Shown here one piece after another: positions 6,125-7,240 of a DNA stretch of 7,240 bases. The stretch is from Crocinitomicaceae bacterium. Lineage in GTDB: Bacteria; Bacteroidota; Bacteroidia; Flavobacteriales_G; Salibacteraceae. Numbering within the stretch: the stretch's first letter is position 1; every line of letters starts with the position of its first letter. The notes beneath the pieces are model-generated. The model was not told the DNA's origin. It saw only the letters and a list, made by a program, of their open reading frames with translations, and ran no database searches. The stretch lies in assembly GCA_018623405.1 (NCBI GenBank), contig JAAZVO010000132.1, positions 1 to 7,240 of the forward strand, in the 5' to 3' direction. Made by a program: the position numbers and the translations under genes.

Positions 6125-6865
6125 ATGGAAAAAAAGGAATGGTTTGAAGAGTGGTTTGATTCTCCCTATTACGACATGTTGTATCAACATCGCGATGAAA
6201 ATGAAGCTGCTAATTTTATTTATAATTTGGTCAAACGGCTTAATATTAAACCTAATCATAAAATACTAGATCTTGCCTGCGGAAAAGGAAGACATTCTAT
6301 TAACCTTAATAAACTGGGGTTTGATGTAATTGGTGTAGACCTATCAAAAAGAAAAATCGGCTACGCCAAACAGTTTGAAAATAAAAGGCTAAAGTTCCAA
6401 TTAGGAGACATGCGAGAAGTTGTTCATGAAAACCATTTCACACATGTTTTTAATCTTTTCACCAGCTTCGGGTATTTTTCTAACCCTTTAGATAATCAAA
6501 AAGTAATTCAATCCGTCTATAAATCACTTCAACCAAACGGTATTTTTGTTTTAGACTTTTTGAATGCAACAAAAATCAAAGTAGATAGCTTCTCGGAAAA
6601 AAATCTTGAAATAAACAATGTAAATTTTAAAGTTTCAAAATCTATTCAAGGTCATGAAATTGTAAAAAAAATTAAAGTTTTAGATAAACAAAACCAATTT
6701 CAATTTGAAGAGCGAGTAACAGCATTTAACTATCGCGAACTGATTGATTTAATTTCAACCTCCAACTTCAATATTATATACTCCTTCGGGGATTATTACC
6801 TCAACCCATTTAATGAGGATACCTCGGAAAGGGTGATAATAGTTGCAAACAAAAAAGGCGAGTAA
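6125..6865 (+). CDS. Class I SAM-dependent methyltransferase, substrate unknown
   Basis: This 246-aa soluble protein has a Rossmann-type methyltransferase core. Motif I is ILDLACGKGRHS (47-58) and binds the SAM methionine part. The acidic end of strand 2 is GVDLSKRKI (70-78, Asp72 for the ribose), GDMRE (94-98) is the adenine-contact region, and NLFTSFGYF (110-118) is the motif IV region. PNGIFVLDFLN (137-147) follows, and a C-terminal beta segment ends with FGDYYLNPF (221-229). The N-terminus EWFEEWFDSPYYDMLYQHRDENEA (5-28) is typical of a conserved Bacteroidota family of this length. I know of no proven substrate. A TTG at 6113 would add four residues encoded inside the terminator stem; ATG 6125 is clearly the better start. 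No Shine-Dalgarno is possible except within the hairpin. It must be read through the terminator or use a promoter close to it; TATTTTCG (6086-6093) is a one-mismatch -7 candidate. It converges with the gene to its right, with a 14-base gap. Confidence 0.85.
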   Translation: MEKKEWFEEWFDSPYYDMLYQHRDENEAANFIYNLVKRLNIKPNHKILDLACGKGRHSINLNKLGFDVIGVDLSKRKIGYAKQFENKRLKFQLGDMREVVHENHFTHVFNLFTSFGYFSNPLDNQKVIQSVYKSLQPNGIFVLDFLNATKIKVDSFSEKNLEINNVNFKVSKSIQGHEIVKKIKVLDKQNQFQFEERVTAFNYRELIDLISTSNFNIIYSFGDYYLNPFNEDTSERVIIVANKKGE

Positions 6866-6872
6866 AAACTCG
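6851..6872 (-). terminator. Possible terminator of the rightmost minus-strand gene
   Basis: A 5-bp stem, CGAGT (6859-6863) with ACTCG (6868-6872), has a 4-base loop. On the minus strand it is followed after two bases by six T (complement of 6856-6851). It starts 7 bases beyond the stop of the minus-strand gene and overlaps the last codons and stop of the methyltransferase. The short stem makes it a modest candidate. Confidence 0.4.
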
Positions 6873-6879
6873 ACTTTAC

Positions 6880-7240
6880 TTACCTATCATAAGATAATTC
6901 AATTAAAATATAAATTTTCTGACTTGATGAAGCAGCAATTGTTTCAAATCTAAATTGAATAAGATCACCTCTAGAAAACGATTTTTGGGCTGTTGTTCCA
7001 GAAAAATTAGATTTATTAAAAACTCCCGCGGATAAACCACTTCCAATATTTGAGTTAGAATAAACACCGTTTTTATAAAATTTCAACAAATTAAACGGAA
7101 GGTTTTGATCTGTTCTTACAGTTGCGGAAATTACTTCCCCATCATATGGCATTATCATAGAAGATGAAATATTTTGCAGGTTTTCGAGGGCATGAACCCC
7201 TGAAAACGGAAAATAAAAGGAATTTGGCAAATCAGAACCT
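6880..7240 (-). CDS. C-terminal part of a beta-rich, phage tail-fibre-like protein, truncated by window edge
   Basis: The minus-strand frame is open from the right edge to the stop TAA (6882-6880), about 120 residues. A TTG at 7230 is in frame, but the reading continues upstream of it (G-S-D-L-P-N...) to the edge, so the true start is probably outside. The chain is rich in Ser, Asn, Phe and Tyr with alternating strands and no membrane segment. SSSMIMPYDGEVISATVRT, LLKFYKNG, SFSRGDLIQFRFET and KIYILIELSYDR give the layout of a beta-sandwich in which a 'MPYDG...' strand, a 'FYKNG' strand and a 'F..GD.i' strand follow each other. I know this layout from terminal domains of phage or prophage structural proteins and of some large secreted bacterial proteins. 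The function is inferred from pattern only, and a host surface protein is equally possible. The gene is convergent with the methyltransferase. Confidence 0.65.
   Translation of the reverse strand, partial: GSDLPNSFYFPFSGVHALENLQNISSSMIMPYDGEVISATVRTDQNLPFNLLKFYKNGVYSNSNIGSGLSAGVFNKSNFSGTTAQKSFSRGDLIQFRFETIAASSSQKIYILIELSYDR

Noticed and set aside
6047..6259. Minus-strand reading of 70 codons across the terminator and methyltransferase start
   Set aside because: It is antisense to two real genes and runs through the terminator hairpin; the hydrophobic stretches come from the A/T-rich complement.
1..7240. CRISPR arrays, tRNA or rRNA genes, insertion sequences, attachment sites
   Set aside because: No regularly spaced repeats, cloverleaf-like sequences, transposase reading frames or flanking direct repeats were seen on either strand.

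Overview
The window is AT-rich chromosomal DNA that most likely comes from a member of the Bacteroidota, probably a Flavobacteriales-like lineage. The evidence is an adjacent SiaB-type kinase / SiaC (DUF1987) pair of the Bacteroidota type, a secreted S46 dipeptidyl-peptidase (a family concentrated in Bacteroidota), two exact copies of the Bacteroidota -7 promoter element TAnnTTTG in one divergent intergenic region, and a general lack of Shine-Dalgarno sequences before starts. No tRNA, rRNA, CRISPR array, IS element or integron was seen.

Layout, left to right. (1) Positions 1-863, minus strand: the N-terminal 287 codons of primosomal protein PriA, cut by the left edge just before the helicase core. 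(2) 980-2755, plus: a sodium:solute symporter (SSS family), read divergently from priA and apparently starting at TTG. (3) 2752-3147 and 3140-3676, minus: siaC and siaB, an overlapping two-gene operon. Its last stop codon shares the palindrome TTAA with the stop of the symporter, so these convergent units overlap by 4 bases. (4) 3811-6069, plus: a secreted S46 peptidase with a complete catalytic triad and the glycine that marks DPP7-type (hydrophobic P1) specificity. (5) A strong Rho-independent terminator (6094-6124) whose T-run touches the ATG of (6), a conserved class I SAM-dependent methyltransferase, 6125-6865. (7) 6880-7240, minus: the C-terminal part of a beta-rich protein that resembles phage or tail-fibre-like structural domains, cut by the right edge.

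The genes do not form one pathway. PriA and the methyltransferase look like housekeeping or conserved genes. The symporter and the secreted dipeptidyl-peptidase fit a heterotroph that takes up small solutes and digests peptides outside the cytoplasm. siaB-siaC is the phospho-switch half of the SiaABCD-type signalling system. The phosphatase (SiaA) and diguanylate cyclase (SiaD) that complete it in Pseudomonas are not in this window.

Several ORF boundaries differ from the longest possible reading. The S46 peptidase, SiaC and the methyltransferase should start at internal ATGs (3811, 3147, 6125). PriA and the rightmost protein are open at the window edges. I saw no convincing new defence or mobile system. 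The most interesting points are the siaBC pair, the compact terminator/start junction at 6094-6127, the divergent promoter region at 3677-3810 and the phage-like fragment at the right edge.
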